Positions 1-10,161 of a stretch of DNA of 64,000 nt are shown one piece after another. Position 1 is the stretch's first letter, and each line of letters opens with the position of its first letter. The position numbers and the translations under genes are program-made. The stretch comes from Ornithinibacillus caprae (lineage in GTDB: Bacteria; Bacillota; Bacilli; Bacillales; Amphibacillaceae): NCBI RefSeq assembly GCF_009728145.1, contig NZ_WOCA01000002.1:372001-436000 (forward strand), in the 5' to 3' direction. The notes beneath the pieces were generated by a model. That model saw nothing but the letters and a program-made list of their open reading frames with translations. It ran no database searches and had not been told where the DNA came from.

Positions 1-669
1 GCAGTAGGTAGTGTATCGGGTGCACATATCAATCCAGCTGTAACACTTGGCTTTGCTTCCGTTGGCGAGTTTCCATGGGATAAGGTGCCATTATATGTTA
101 CTGCACAGATGATTGGTGCGATTATCGGTGCTGCTGTGGTTTATTTAGCTTATATAGCACATTGGCGCAAAACAGATGATCCAGCGGCAAAGCTTGCTGT
201 ATTTTCTACAGCTCCAGCAGAACGCAGTGTATTTGCAAACTTCCTAACAGAGGCAATTGGTACCTTCGTACTTTTGTTAGGTCTAATGTTTATCGGTGCC
301 AATCAGTTTACTGAAGGGTTAAATCCACTGATAGTTGGTTTATTAATAGTTGCAATTGGAGTCTCACTAGGTGGTCCTACGGGGTATGCCATCAACCCAG
401 CACGTGACCTTGGACCGAGGATTGCACATGCAATTTTACCTATCCATGGAAAAGGAAGCTCTGATTGGGAATATTCTTGGATACCAGTGGTGGGTCCATT
501 ATTTGGTGGTGTGTACGGTGCCGTGTTCTATCAAGCAGCTTTCTTAGGTGAATTTACCGTGTTATTCTGGGTGATGACTGTATTAGTATTAGCGGTTGTA
601 GCTGCTGCAGTAAATGAGGATTTTAAAAAGAACGAAAATGTGGTTTCCGCAGATAAAGAAGCTGTATAA
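1..669 (+). CDS. glpF: Glycerol uptake facilitator GlpF (5' end cut off by window)
   Basis: Membrane channel of the aquaglyceroporin (MIP) family that lets glycerol diffuse into the cell. The reading frame is open from base 1, so the N-terminus lies outside the window; 222 codons remain. Both half-helix signatures of the family are visible: HINPAVTLG near the start and NPARDLGPR in the second half. The Asp after the second NPA (NPARD) is typical of glycerol channels rather than pure water channels. Several hydrophobic membrane segments follow, with a short charged cytoplasmic tail. It is 35 bases upstream of glpK on the same strand, the usual glpFK arrangement, and uptake is coupled to phosphorylation by GlpK. 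Regulation signals would lie upstream of the window. Identity is secure; only the start is missing. Confidence 0.95.
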   Translation, partial: AVGSVSGAHINPAVTLGFASVGEFPWDKVPLYVTAQMIGAIIGAAVVYLAYIAHWRKTDDPAAKLAVFSTAPAERSVFANFLTEAIGTFVLLLGLMFIGANQFTEGLNPLIVGLLIVAIGVSLGGPTGYAINPARDLGPRIAHAILPIHGKGSSDWEYSWIPVVGPLFGGVYGAVFYQAAFLGEFTVLFWVMTVLVLAVVAAAVNEDFKKNENVVSADKEAV

Positions 670-689
670 TCGTAATTAATAATAAATAG

Positions 690-2198
<1,509 letters not shown>

Positions 2199-2202
2199 AA
2201 AA

Positions 2203-2254
2203 GGGGTCAGGTCCCTTGTCCCTCTCAAAGGATTGGGACAAGGGACCTGACCCC
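2203..2254. repeat. Perfect 20-bp inverted repeat between glpK and dhaK (palindrome family B)
   Basis: Left arm GGGGTCAGGTCCCTTGTCCC at 2203-2222 and its exact complement at 2235-2254, separated by 12 bases. There is no U-tract, so it is not a classical terminator, although the RNA hairpin would be very stable and could separate glpK from dhaK expression or protect mRNA 3' ends. It ends six bases before the dhaK ribosome binding site. A degraded half copy lies just past dhaM at 4314-4333. It is unrelated in sequence to the 41-bp palindrome of the rest of the window but similar in style (REP-like). Confidence 0.85.
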
Positions 2255-2272
2255 TATATGGGAGGGGAAACG

Positions 2273-3262
2273 ATGAAAAAGATTATTAATGATCCTAATC
2301 AGGTTGTGCAGGATATGGTTGATGGTCTGGTAGCGGCATTTCCGAAAACAATGAAAAAGGTAGAAGGTACACTAGTTATAGCTCGGTCAGATGCACCGGT
2401 ATCGAATAAGGTTGGGCTTGTTAGTGGTGGTGGAAGTGGGCATGAGCCTGCACATGCAGGGTATGTTGGAAAAGGGATGCTAGATGCGGCTGTTTGTGGG
2501 GAAGTATTTACATCACCAACACCTGACCAAGTTTTTGAGGCGATTAAGGCGGTTGATGGTGGAGCGGGAGTGTTTTTAGTTATTAAAAATTACACAGGAG
2601 ATGTTCTCAATTTTGAAATGGCTGCAGAGCTTGCAGAAGCGGAAGGCATTCAGGTCGAGAAGGTTGTTGTGAATGATGATGTTGCAGTAGAGGATAGCTC
2701 GTTTACGACTGGAAGAAGGGGAATTGCCGGTACTGTGTTCGTGCATAAAATTGCAGGTGCCAAAGCGGAAAGTGGTGCGAGCTTAGAAGAGGTAAAGGCA
2801 GTAGCGGAAAAAGTTGTTGGTAATGTTCGTTCAATGGGAATGGCTTTGACGCCATGTATCGTTCCTGCAGCAGGTGAACCAAGCTTCAAACTAGATAATG
2901 ATGAGATGGAAATCGGCATTGGTATTCATGGTGAGCCTGGGATTAATCGAACACAGATTGACTCAGCGGATGCGATTGCGACAGCGTTAACCGAAAAAGT
3001 ACTGGAGGACCACGACTTTTCTGGTGAGGTTGCGGTCATGATTAATGGTCTAGGGGCTACTCCTGAAATGGAGCTTTTTATTGTAAATAAAAAGGTTCAA
3101 GAGATTCTTGCGGATAAAGGCATTTCGGTTTATAAAACGTTTGTCGGAGAATACATGACATCATTAGAAATGGCGGGTTGTTCGGTATCGTTATTGAAGC
3201 TGGATGATGAATTAAAAGAATTGTTAGATGCTGAGTCAGGTGCACCAGCATTTCGCATGTAA
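2273..3262 (+). CDS. dhaK: Dihydroxyacetone kinase subunit DhaK (PTS-dependent)
   Basis: Substrate-binding subunit of the phosphoenolpyruvate-dependent dihydroxyacetone kinase; makes dihydroxyacetone phosphate together with DhaL and the phosphodonor DhaM. It has 329 residues, normal for the family. GGGSGHEPAHAG near the N-terminus and GIGIHGEPG in the second half are family signatures; the His in IHGEPG is the one that binds the substrate carbonyl covalently in known DhaK proteins. An in-frame GTG/ATG region upstream would add residues read from the palindrome at 2203-2254; the ATG at 2273 follows a GGGAGGGG ribosome binding site and matches the usual N-terminus, so it was chosen. First gene of a dhaKLM operon; dhaL starts 12 bases downstream. 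Confidence 0.95.
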   Translation: MKKIINDPNQVVQDMVDGLVAAFPKTMKKVEGTLVIARSDAPVSNKVGLVSGGGSGHEPAHAGYVGKGMLDAAVCGEVFTSPTPDQVFEAIKAVDGGAGVFLVIKNYTGDVLNFEMAAELAEAEGIQVEKVVVNDDVAVEDSSFTTGRRGIAGTVFVHKIAGAKAESGASLEEVKAVAEKVVGNVRSMGMALTPCIVPAAGEPSFKLDNDEMEIGIGIHGEPGINRTQIDSADAIATALTEKVLEDHDFSGEVAVMINGLGATPEMELFIVNKKVQEILADKGISVYKTFVGEYMTSLEMAGCSVSLLKLDDELKELLDAESGAPAFRM

Positions 3263-3274
3263 GGGGGAGATTCC

Positions 3275-3892
3275 GTGGAGTTTAATGTAGCAGATATGAT
3301 CGAATGGTTCAACAAGGCCAATGAAAAAATACAGGAAAATAAGGCGTATCTCACCTCACTAGATCAACCAATCGGTGATGGTGACCATGGAATTAATATG
3401 GCTAGAGGTTTTCAAGAAGTAGCTGGAAAGCTATCAGAGAATGATTATACCGATATTTCTGCTATATTAAAGGAAGTTGCCATGACCCTGCTAGCTAAGG
3501 TTGGAGGTGCTTCTGGTCCTTTGTATGGAACGGTATTTTTGAAAATGTCCATGACACTAAAAGGAAGGGATGTTGTCGATGGAACTGCATTTACGAAGGG
3601 ACTGGAAGATGCACTTGCCGGAGTGAAACAACGCGGGAAAGCAGAGACCGGTGAAAAGACGCTCGTTGATGTTTGGCAGGCAGTTGTGGAATATTTTCAA
3701 GCTGGTAATATTACTGCGGACGGATTGGTAGAAGTGGCTGCTAGGGCTAAGGAACGAACAAAAGATATGGTAGCTACGAAAGGGAGAGCTGCCTACTTTA
3801 AAGAGAAATCAAAAGGGCATATTGATCCAGGATCGGCATCTTCGTATTTGGTTTTTGAGGCATTAGCTGATGTGATGAAGGAGAAGCACTAA
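3275..3892 (+). CDS. dhaL: Dihydroxyacetone kinase subunit DhaL
   Basis: ADP-carrying subunit of the PTS-type dihydroxyacetone kinase; transfers phosphate from DhaM-phosphate through bound ADP to the DHA held by DhaK. 205 residues. The magnesium and nucleotide loop is visible as PIGDGDHG (about residues 31-38) and the GGASGPLYG motif near residue 76, both typical. GTG start with a GGGGGAG ribosome binding site eight bases upstream. The stop codon is directly followed by the dhaM ATG with no spacing, consistent with translational coupling. Confidence 0.95.
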   Translation: MEFNVADMIEWFNKANEKIQENKAYLTSLDQPIGDGDHGINMARGFQEVAGKLSENDYTDISAILKEVAMTLLAKVGGASGPLYGTVFLKMSMTLKGRDVVDGTAFTKGLEDALAGVKQRGKAETGEKTLVDVWQAVVEYFQAGNITADGLVEVAARAKERTKDMVATKGRAAYFKEKSKGHIDPGSASSYLVFEALADVMKEKH

Positions 3893-4261
3893 ATGGAGTA
3901 TGTAGGTATCGTGCTCATATCTCATAGTTCTAAAATTGTAGAAGGACTGAAGGAGTTAATCCAGCAGGTGATTACGGATGTGCCGATTGAAATTGCAGGG
4001 GGAACGGATCAAAATGAAATTGGCACAAGTATCGAAAAGATTATTTCTGCAATAGATGCTGCGGATCAAGGAAAAGGTGTGACCGTTTTTTATGACCTAG
4101 GCAGTGCGAAAATGAATGCCGAGATGGCGATAGAAATGGTTGATGGCAATGTTCGGGTTGTTGAAGCTCCACTAATAGAAGGAGCTTATGTAGCTGCAGT
4201 AGAATCAAATATGGGAAAAAATTTAACGGAAGTTTGTGAAGCTGTGGAGAAGGAATTTTAA
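3893..4261 (+). CDS. dhaM: Dihydroxyacetone kinase phosphodonor subunit DhaM
   Basis: Single-domain EIIA(man)-like phosphotransferase of 122 residues that takes phosphate from HPr and passes it to DhaL. The phosphorylatable His is in VLISHSSKI at residue 10. The short single-domain form is the usual Gram-positive version; the enteric multi-domain form also carries HPr and EI domains. Its ATG follows the dhaL stop without a gap, and a strong terminator begins about 20 bases after its own stop, so the dha operon ends here. Confidence 0.94.
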   Translation: MEYVGIVLISHSSKIVEGLKELIQQVITDVPIEIAGGTDQNEIGTSIEKIISAIDAADQGKGVTVFYDLGSAKMNAEMAIEMVDGNVRVVEAPLIEGAYVAAVESNMGKNLTEVCEAVEKEF

Positions 4262-4279
4262 TATACGCAAATATAATTT

Positions 4280-4313
4280 GAGAGTCGTCCTATATGTGGG
4301 GCGACTCTTTTTT
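4280..4313 (+). terminator. Intrinsic terminator of the glp/dha locus
   Basis: GC-rich stem formed by AGAGTCGTCC (4281-4290) and GGGCGACTCT with a short loop, followed by six T residues. It sits about 20 bases after the dhaM stop. Confidence 0.85.
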
Positions 4314-4333
4314 GGGACGGTGGACCCGACCCC
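4314..4333. repeat. Degraded half copy of palindrome family B
   Basis: About 16 of 20 positions match the right arm of the palindrome at 2235-2254 (GGGAC...GGACC.GACCCC). More C-rich, similar sequence follows to about 4359. With the copy at 2203-2254 it brackets dhaKLM. Confidence 0.55.
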
Positions 4334-4371
4334 ATGTCCCATCCCCCCGACCCCGACAGTGAAAAAATGTT

Positions 4372-4447
4372 TTGACATCTTTCTTAAAATGAGTTACATT
4401 ACTAAAGGCGAACGATTTAAAGTTAACTAATTATAATATTCGTGTTT
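4372..4447 (+). promoter_or_regulatory. guaC promoter with candidate PurR boxes
   Basis: TTGACA at 4372-4377 and TACATT at 4395-4400 are separated by 17 bases, a good SigA-type promoter. Just downstream, at 4404-4417 and 4435-4447, two CGAA-centred segments (AAAGGCGAACGATT and, inverted, AATATTCGTGTTT) resemble the paired PurBoxes bound by PurR of Bacillus upstream of purine genes. The promoter is clear; the PurR assignment is an inference from motif shape and the purine role of the gene. Confidence 0.55.
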
Positions 4448-4460
4448 AGGGGTGTGTACC

Positions 4461-5441
4461 ATGGAGAATATATTTGATTATGAAGATATCCAATTGATTC
4501 CACGAAAATGCGTAGTAAATAGTAGGTCTGAATGTGATGCGAAGGTTACTCTTGGTGGCCATACATTTAAGCTACCAGTAGTGCCTGCGAATATGCAGAC
4601 AATTATTGATGAAACTATCGCCATTTATTTAGCTGAAAATGGTTATTTCTATATCATGCATCGGTTTGAACCGGAGAAGCGTACTCATTTTATAAAAGAT
4701 ATGAAGTCGCGAGGATTAATTGCTTCGATTAGTGTTGGAGTAAAAGCGGAGGAATATCAATTTGTGGAAGAGATTGCTAAGGAAAATTTAGTCCCAGAGT
4801 TCATTACGATCGATATTGCACATGGGCATTCGAATGCAGTCATTGAAATGATTAAGCATATAAAGAACCATTTACCAGAGACGTTTGTTATTGCTGGTAA
4901 TGTTGGGACACCAGAAGCGGTTCGGGAGTTAGAAGAGGCTGGCGCTGATGCAACAAAAGTTGGGATTGGACCTGGAAAGGTTTGTATTACAAAAATTAAA
5001 ACTGGATTTGGAACTGGTGGCTGGCAACTAGCTGCAGTTAAGGCATGTGCTGAGGTTGCGACAAAGCCGATTATTGCTGATGGAGGAATCCGTACACATG
5101 GAGATATCGCAAAATCAATTCGCTTCGGAGCAACTATGGTGATGATTGGATCCTTGTTTGCGGGTCATGAGGAATCACCAGGTGAGACAGTTGAAATCGA
5201 TGGATTATTGTATAAAGAGTATTTTGGTTCTGCTTCTGAATATCAAAAAGGTGAAAAGAAAAATGTAGAAGGTAAGAAAATGATCGTGGAGTATAAAGGG
5301 AACTTACAGGATACCTTAACCGAGATGGAGCAGGATCTACAATCTTCTATTTCTTATGCGGGTGGTACGACATTGGATGCAATTCGTGAAGTGGATTATG
5401 TTGTCGTGAAGAATTCGATTTTTAATGGAGACCGTATTTAA
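4461..5441 (+). CDS. guaC: GMP reductase GuaC
   Basis: NADPH-dependent enzyme that deaminates GMP to IMP, feeding guanine nucleotides back to the common purine pool. 326 residues, the usual length of the Bacillus type. It belongs to the IMP dehydrogenase/GMP reductase barrel family but lacks the inserted CBS domains of IMPDH. The N-terminal [12 protein letters not shown] and the active-site loop GPGKVCITK with its catalytic Cys are clear, as is the phosphate-binding [15 protein letters not shown] nine bases upstream is in frame, but the ATG at 4461 fits the family N-terminus and was chosen. Monocistronic, with its own promoter and terminator. Confidence 0.95.
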   Translation: MENIFDYEDIQLIPRKCVVNSRSECDAKVTLGGHTFKLPVVPANMQTIIDETIAIYLAENGYFYIMHRFEPEKRTHFIKDMKSRGLIASISVGVKAEEYQFVEEIAKENLVPEFITIDIAHGHSNAVIEMIKHIKNHLPETFVIAGNVGTPEAVRELEEAGADATKVGIGPGKVCITKIKTGFGTGGWQLAAVKACAEVATKPIIADGGIRTHGDIAKSIRFGATMVMIGSLFAGHEESPGETVEIDGLLYKEYFGSASEYQKGEKKNVEGKKMIVEYKGNLQDTLTEMEQDLQSSISYAGGTTLDAIREVDYVVVKNSIFNGDRI

Positions 5442-5462
5442 ATAATTGGAATAAGAAAAAAG

Positions 5463-5505
5463 CTGTTAGAACAGGGATTATCTCAACCGTTCTAACAGTT
5501 TTTTT
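5463..5505 (+). terminator. Intrinsic terminator of guaC
   Basis: Perfect stem CTGTTAGAAC (5463-5472) and GTTCTAACAG (5489-5498) followed by seven T residues, 21 bases after the guaC stop. Confidence 0.9.
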
Positions 5506-5635
5506 AGTGTATAGAAAATTATAAAATAGTCAAGATGTGGATAACTACACGATAGCCATGTCCAGCACCTGCGCCTACGCCTACGTTTTTGTTCGTATTT
5601 TTTAAAATTTCTAATAGGTAAAATCGTATTAAGTT

Positions 5636-6004
5636 TCAAATTAAGAGAATCATAGAAATGATCGTTGAGAATAAGACTAATATCCCCCCTGCTATTAGTA
5701 AAGGATAACGGATTGGTAAGTTAATAGAAGAAATAGAGGGGGTAAGCTCTTTTCTTTCAACCTGATTAACAACTTCTTCTGTTTTGCTAATTTTTTTGAA
5801 AAAATATTTAAAATTATGAATGAAGCCTTGAAAAAATCCTACGTGTATAAGCAGCATAACTGAACCGATAACAGTAACAACTAATGCACATGCAAACAAT
5901 ATATTAATCCAATGAAGGATATTAATAGATCTATAAAATAGCATGGTTAATGGTAGTGAAAGAACCACCGTTATGAATATGATCAACAAACTTGCTTTTT
6001 TCAT
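5636..6004 (-). CDS. Small membrane protein, DUF3899-like
   Basis: 122-residue protein with an N-terminal hydrophobic segment, a second segment around residues 33-58, a charged loop (KKISKTEEVVNQVERKE) and a C-terminal hydrophobic helix at about residues 100-121. The pattern, including GFFQGFIHNFKYFFKK before the loop, resembles the DUF3899 family of Bacillaceae membrane proteins, whose function is unknown. It is alone on the minus strand between guaC and the peptide transporter operon. The ribosome binding site is weak. Family assignment is from memory of the family pattern and is moderate. Confidence 0.65.
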   Translation of the reverse strand: MKKASLLIIFITVVLSLPLTMLFYRSINILHWINILFACALVVTVIGSVMLLIHVGFFQGFIHNFKYFFKKISKTEEVVNQVERKELTPSISSINLPIRYPLLIAGGILVLFSTIISMILLI

Positions 6005-6385
6005 TGCAAATCCCCGTTTCTAAAATCAAATCTATGTTTTCATTATATGTACAATTTAAATATTAATCTAGTCATTATTCTGAAAATGTGTTAAACTATC
6101 AATTAATTAAATTTTTCTTTGAATTTTGAATAAATGGAAAACAGTGGAATTTTGAAGTAATGAATGAAGGGGTATCTTAGCTGCCCACTTCATTCATAAT
6201 ATTTTATCAACCCAGACATAGGTTAAATTAGAAAAAGGTACATAAATGTTTTGGGTGGAAAAGGAGGGAAGAAAATCATTTTAAATAAATTATTACTAGA
6301 ACTCTCTATAAAATCTAAGAAATAGCAATTAAATAATCAGAACATTCAGTTCTGTTAAAAAACTTTTATCCAAGGGGGAAATAAT
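6005..6385. other. Intergenic region upstream of the peptide transporter operon
   Basis: 380 bases without a convincing gene. An inverted repeat at about 6158-6197 (TGAATGAAG ... CTTCATTCA with an inner GGG/CCC pair) could form a hairpin in the leader of the following operon; no U-tract follows it. The rest is AT-rich and holds the ribosome binding site AAGGGGGAA at 6373-6381. Confidence 0.4.
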
Positions 6386-8056
6386 GTGAAGAAGTTTTTA
6401 TGGTTTTTATTGATAGCCACTTTTATGGTTTTTGTAGCTGGATGTGGTTTTGGGGATAATTCAGAAGATGCGACTTCAGATAATGATAATTCGTCATCTG
6501 AAACGGATGATGGAGATACTTCTGAAAGCGCCATTGAAGGTGATAAGGTTATTAATCTAGTTTCAACAGCAGACATTCCGACGTTAGATTCTGCCCATGC
6601 ACATGATGGTGTAGCATTTACAGTACTTAACAACGTAAATGAAGGACTTTACCGTAGTAATGAGAACCATATTCCAGAGTTAGCAATTGCTGAGGATCAT
6701 CAGGTTAGTGACGATGGTACAGTTCATACATTTACATTACGTGATGCGCAGTGGAGTAATGGTGAACCTGTTACTGCTCACGATTTTGAATACTCATGGA
6801 AACGTATTTTTGAGGTCGTTGGACATTACAATGTTATGTTTGAGACAGCAGGCATTAAAAATGCATCCGCTATCATTGATGGAGAAGCATCACCAGATGA
6901 GTTAGGTGTTGTAGCAGAAGATGATAAAACATTAGTCGTTACACTGGAAGGTCCTAATTCCTTGTTCACTCAATTATTGACTTTTCCGGTATTCTTACCA
7001 CAAAACCAAGCATTTGTTGAAGAAATGGGAGATGAATATGGAGTAGAAGCAGATAAAATTTTATTTAATGGACCATTTGTTCTTGAATCATGGCAACATG
7101 ATCAAGGGTGGACATATAAAAAGAATCCTGATTACTGGGATGCTGATGCTGTAAATCTTGATGGAATTAATGTGAATGTGGTTAAAGAAATATCTACAGC
7201 GGTTAATCTATGGGAAACAGAAGCGGTTGATCGAATTACCATTTCATCTGCCTATGTAGACGAATATAGGAACGATGAAAGCTTTAATAATGAAGTAATC
7301 GCATCCATCGTGTTTATGCGATTCAATCATAATCTAGAACATTTCCAAAATGCTAATATTCGTAAGGCGATTGATATGGCAATTGATAAAGAAGGTTTAA
7401 CTAGTACTATTTTGAATAATGGTTCTGAACCTCTTTATTCTTTAGTACCTTATGAATTCTCATACTCACCAGATGAAGAAAAAGATTTCCGCGAGTTAAA
7501 TGGTGAATTTAATCAAGGTTCTGCAGAAGATGCTCAAGCATTATGGGAGCAAGGACTATCTGAAATTGGAAGTGATGGATTTGAATTTGCTCTAACAGTT
7601 GCGGACGATGACAACCATGTGAAGAGTGCTGAATTTATAAAAAATCAGCTTGAAACAAATTTACCTGGTATTACAGTTGAAATAAAAACAGTACCATTTG
7701 AAGCACGTTTGGAACAAGAAAAAGCAGTCGAATACGATATGGTAGTTTCGACTTGGGGGCCAGATTATGGAGATCCAATGACATATATTGATATGTGGGT
7801 AACGGATGGCCCAGCTAACCGCATGGACTACTCTGATGAAGAGTTTGACAGCTTGGTTGCACAAGCTAAAGTGGAAACTGATGCAGCGGTACGTTATCAA
7901 TTAATGCTAGATGCGGAGAAACACCTACTTGATGAAATGCATATTGCTCCACTTTATCAACGTGCTGATGCAATACTCACACGTCCAAACATCAAAGGTC
8001 TTGTTCGCCACCCTGCGGCACCAGAATTTGAGTATAAATGGGTAGATGTAGAGTAA
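6386..8056 (+). CDS. Peptide ABC transporter substrate-binding lipoprotein (OppA/DppA type)
   Basis: Extracellular solute-binding protein, family 5, of 556 residues. The N-terminus is a lipoprotein signal peptide ending in FVAGCG (Cys20 is the lipidated residue), then a low-complexity acidic Ser/Asp linker typical of Gram-positive binding proteins. The family 5 body follows, with recognizable segments TFTLRDAQWSNGEPVTAHDF and the C-terminal DYGDPMTYIDMW. Start is GTG at 6386 behind AAGGGGGAA. It heads an Opp-like operon (two permeases, two ATPases). Distance to the next gene is 151 bases with a terminator between, which often gives excess of the binding protein over membrane parts. Neighbouring D-amino acid and acyl-amino acid enzymes suggest peptides with D residues as cargo; this is inference. 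Confidence 0.92.
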   Translation: MKKFLWFLLIATFMVFVAGCGFGDNSEDATSDNDNSSSETDDGDTSESAIEGDKVINLVSTADIPTLDSAHAHDGVAFTVLNNVNEGLYRSNENHIPELAIAEDHQVSDDGTVHTFTLRDAQWSNGEPVTAHDFEYSWKRIFEVVGHYNVMFETAGIKNASAIIDGEASPDELGVVAEDDKTLVVTLEGPNSLFTQLLTFPVFLPQNQAFVEEMGDEYGVEADKILFNGPFVLESWQHDQGWTYKKNPDYWDADAVNLDGINVNVVKEISTAVNLWETEAVDRITISSAYVDEYRNDESFNNEVIASIVFMRFNHNLEHFQNANIRKAIDMAIDKEGLTSTILNNGSEPLYSLVPYEFSYSPDEEKDFRELNGEFNQGSAEDAQALWEQGLSEIGSDGFEFALTVADDDNHVKSAEFIKNQLETNLPGITVEIKTVPFEARLEQEKAVEYDMVVSTWGPDYGDPMTYIDMWVTDGPANRMDYSDEEFDSLVAQAKVETDAAVRYQLMLDAEKHLLDEMHIAPLYQRADAILTRPNIKGLVRHPAAPEFEYKWVDVE

Positions 8057-8069
8057 TTTGATGGATAAA

Positions 8070-8098
8070 AGGGGGCGTATGTTGTGCCCTCTTTTTTT
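8070..8098 (+). terminator. Terminator or attenuator between binding protein and permease genes
   Basis: Stem AGGGGGC (8070-8076) with GCCCTCT (8086-8092), one G-T pair, followed by a run of seven T. Placed after the first operon gene, it probably reduces read-through into the permeases. Confidence 0.75.
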
Positions 8099-8102
8099 AT
8101 TT

Positions 8103-8180
8103 TACAGATAGATTGTGTGAATTTTTAAGTTACATAAGTGCAATGAAGGCTTTATCCAAGGCAAAAACCCAGTTTTCTAA
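8103..8180 (+). repeat. Degraded copy of the two-hairpin repeat (family C)
   Basis: Contains the conserved middle (ACATAAGTGCAATGAAGGC) and the end (CAAGGCAAAAACCCAGTTTTCTAA) of the roughly 85-bp repeat best seen at 17325-17412, but both stems are weakened. Confidence 0.6.
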
Positions 8181-8207
8181 TGATTATATCGAACGAGAGG
8201 TGAGAAT

Positions 8208-9146
8208 GTGCTCAAATTTATTTTGCAACGCCTAGGTTATATGGCGATTACCTTATTAATCATTATCACTATTACGTTCTTTCTAATGCAGCTTTTACCG
8301 GGTACTCCCTTTAGTAACCCGGAAAAACTAAGTGATAGACAAATTGAAATAATGAATGAAAAATATGGATTGGACAAGCCATTGGCGATTCAATATTTCA
8401 CGTATTTAGGTAATCTACTACAAGGTGATCTCGGTATTTCCTTCCAGTCCCAGGGTCGGACTGTTAATGCTATGATTGCTGAGCGAATTGGTCCGTCTGC
8501 TCTAATTGGCGGACAAGGTGTTGTAATTGGCCTTGTATTAGGTTTAATTTTAGGGATAATCTCAGCGCTTAAGCATAATACCATTTTTGATTATGGATCG
8601 GTATTTGTTGCGGTATTAGGAATGTCTATCCCATCGTTTGTTTTTGCAGCATTAATGCAGTATTTTATCGGTGTGAAATGGGGCTTGCTGCCAGCTGCAC
8701 TATGGAAGGATTATAGTTATTCAATTATGCCTTCATTAGCATTATCGGTTTTAGTTACTGCAACGGTAGCTAGGTTTATCCGCTCTGAAATGCTAGAGGT
8801 TCTTGGACAAGATTATGTCAATACAGCACGAGCCAAAGGAATTAAAGAATTCAGTGTGATTATTCGACATGTTTTACGTAATGCACTGATTCCGGTAGTT
8901 ACGGTTTTAGGGCCACTAGCGGTAAGTATTATGACGGGAACTCTTGTTATCGAAAAAATATTTGCAGTTCCTGGTTTAGGAGAGCAGTTTACGCTATCTA
9001 TTTTAGTCAATGATTATAGTGTCATTATGGGAATTACGTTATTTTATAGTGCTTTATTTATTTTCGTGATATTTTTAGTTGATATTTTATATGGTATTTT
9101 GGATCCACGTATTAGCATAGGGGGAGGGAAAAAAGATGTCAGATAA
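8208..9146 (+). CDS. Peptide ABC transporter permease (OppB/DppB type)
   Basis: 312-residue inner-membrane permease. The N-terminal helix (LGYMAITLLIIITITFFLMQ) followed by LLPGTPF is the hallmark of the OppB/DppB family, and the BPD_transp_1 core with the EAA-like loop (ARAKGIKEFSVIIRHVLRNALIP) contacts the ATPases. GTG start after GAGAGGTGA. The last 11 bases overlap the start of the next permease gene, so the two are translationally coupled. Confidence 0.93.
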   Translation: MLKFILQRLGYMAITLLIIITITFFLMQLLPGTPFSNPEKLSDRQIEIMNEKYGLDKPLAIQYFTYLGNLLQGDLGISFQSQGRTVNAMIAERIGPSALIGGQGVVIGLVLGLILGIISALKHNTIFDYGSVFVAVLGMSIPSFVFAALMQYFIGVKWGLLPAALWKDYSYSIMPSLALSVLVTATVARFIRSEMLEVLGQDYVNTARAKGIKEFSVIIRHVLRNALIPVVTVLGPLAVSIMTGTLVIEKIFAVPGLGEQFTLSILVNDYSVIMGITLFYSALFIFVIFLVDILYGILDPRISIGGGKKDVR

Positions 9147-10146
9147 TCGTCAGGAAATAACAGATGATCTGTTTGTACATGAACCCCTTGAGGAAGGGAA
9201 AGCAGAAGAAATAGCAAATCCCCCCTCGAATTTTTGGAAAGAAGCTACGGTTCGATTATTAAAAAATAAGGGAGCAGTAATCGGTCTAATCACAATTATT
9301 GTGATCTCGATATTAGCAATTTTTGGACCACTGATGAATGAATATGATTATAGAGAGCAGGATTTGCTACGTTCTAATTTACCACCACTTGCTGCTGGAT
9401 TAGAATGGCTTGGACTTGATGGTACGAATTCTCATCATACAAATGTATATGAGGAAAGGTCTATCACAAATGCTCCAGCATGGTTTGGTACCGATGAATT
9501 TGGTCGGGATTTATGGACAAGGGTGTGGAAAGGAACGCAAATATCCTTATTTATTGCTCTAACTGCAGCTTTCTTAGATTTGATGATTGGAGTTATCTAC
9601 GGTGGAATCTCAGCGTATTACGGAGGTAAAGTGGATGACTTTATGCAACGAATTGTAGAGGTTTTGGTAGGGATACCGAACCTAATTCTTATCATTTTAT
9701 TTATCCTTATTTTAGAGCCAGGAATTACATCGATAATTTTAGCAATGGTTATCACTGGCTGGGTTAACATGTCAAGGATTGTCCGTGGGCAGATCTTACA
9801 ATTAAAAGGACAAGAGTTTGTGCTTGCATCTCGAGCACTGGGAGCATCACACAATCAATTAATGTGGAAACATTTAATCCCAAATGTTATGGGGCCAATT
9901 ATTGTTACGTTGATGTTTACGATTCCGACAGCTATTTTCTTTGAGGCCTTTTTAAGCTTCATTGGACTAGGGCTACAGCCACCACTAGCATCATTGGGAA
10001 CCTTAATCGAGAATGGCTATCAGGAAATGAGGTATTTTTCCTATAAACTGATCTTCCCAGCTATAATTATCAGTGCAATTATGATTAGTTTTAATGTCTT
10101 AGGGGATGGCCTACGAGATGCGCTTGATCCAAAAATGAGAAAATAA
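9136..10146 (+). CDS. Peptide ABC transporter permease (OppC/DppC type)
   Basis: 336-residue second permease of the transporter. It has the OppC-type N-terminal cytoplasmic segment, a first helix near residue 47, and a periplasmic insertion holding LLRSNLPPL and the family signature WFGTDEFGRDLWTR. The ATPase-contact loop ASRALGASHNQLMWKHLIPN is present, and the C-terminus ends GDGLRDALDPKMRK as is usual. It overlaps the preceding permease by 11 bases and is 15 bases from the ATPase gene behind it. Confidence 0.93.
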   Translation: MSDNRQEITDDLFVHEPLEEGKAEEIANPPSNFWKEATVRLLKNKGAVIGLITIIVISILAIFGPLMNEYDYREQDLLRSNLPPLAAGLEWLGLDGTNSHHTNVYEERSITNAPAWFGTDEFGRDLWTRVWKGTQISLFIALTAAFLDLMIGVIYGGISAYYGGKVDDFMQRIVEVLVGIPNLILIILFILILEPGITSIILAMVITGWVNMSRIVRGQILQLKGQEFVLASRALGASHNQLMWKHLIPNVMGPIIVTLMFTIPTAIFFEAFLSFIGLGLQPPLASLGTLIENGYQEMRYFSYKLIFPAIIISAIMISFNVLGDGLRDALDPKMRK

Positions 10147-10161
10147 CAGAGGAGGACAACC

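Noticed and set aside
2216-2272. Longer DhaK with 19 extra residues
   Set aside because: The extension is read from the palindrome arm; ATG 2273 has a proper ribosome binding site and the usual family N-terminus.
4236-4430. Small ORF overlapping dhaM and the terminator
   Set aside because: It spans the dhaM end, a terminator and a degraded repeat, with no ribosome binding site and no protein-like pattern.
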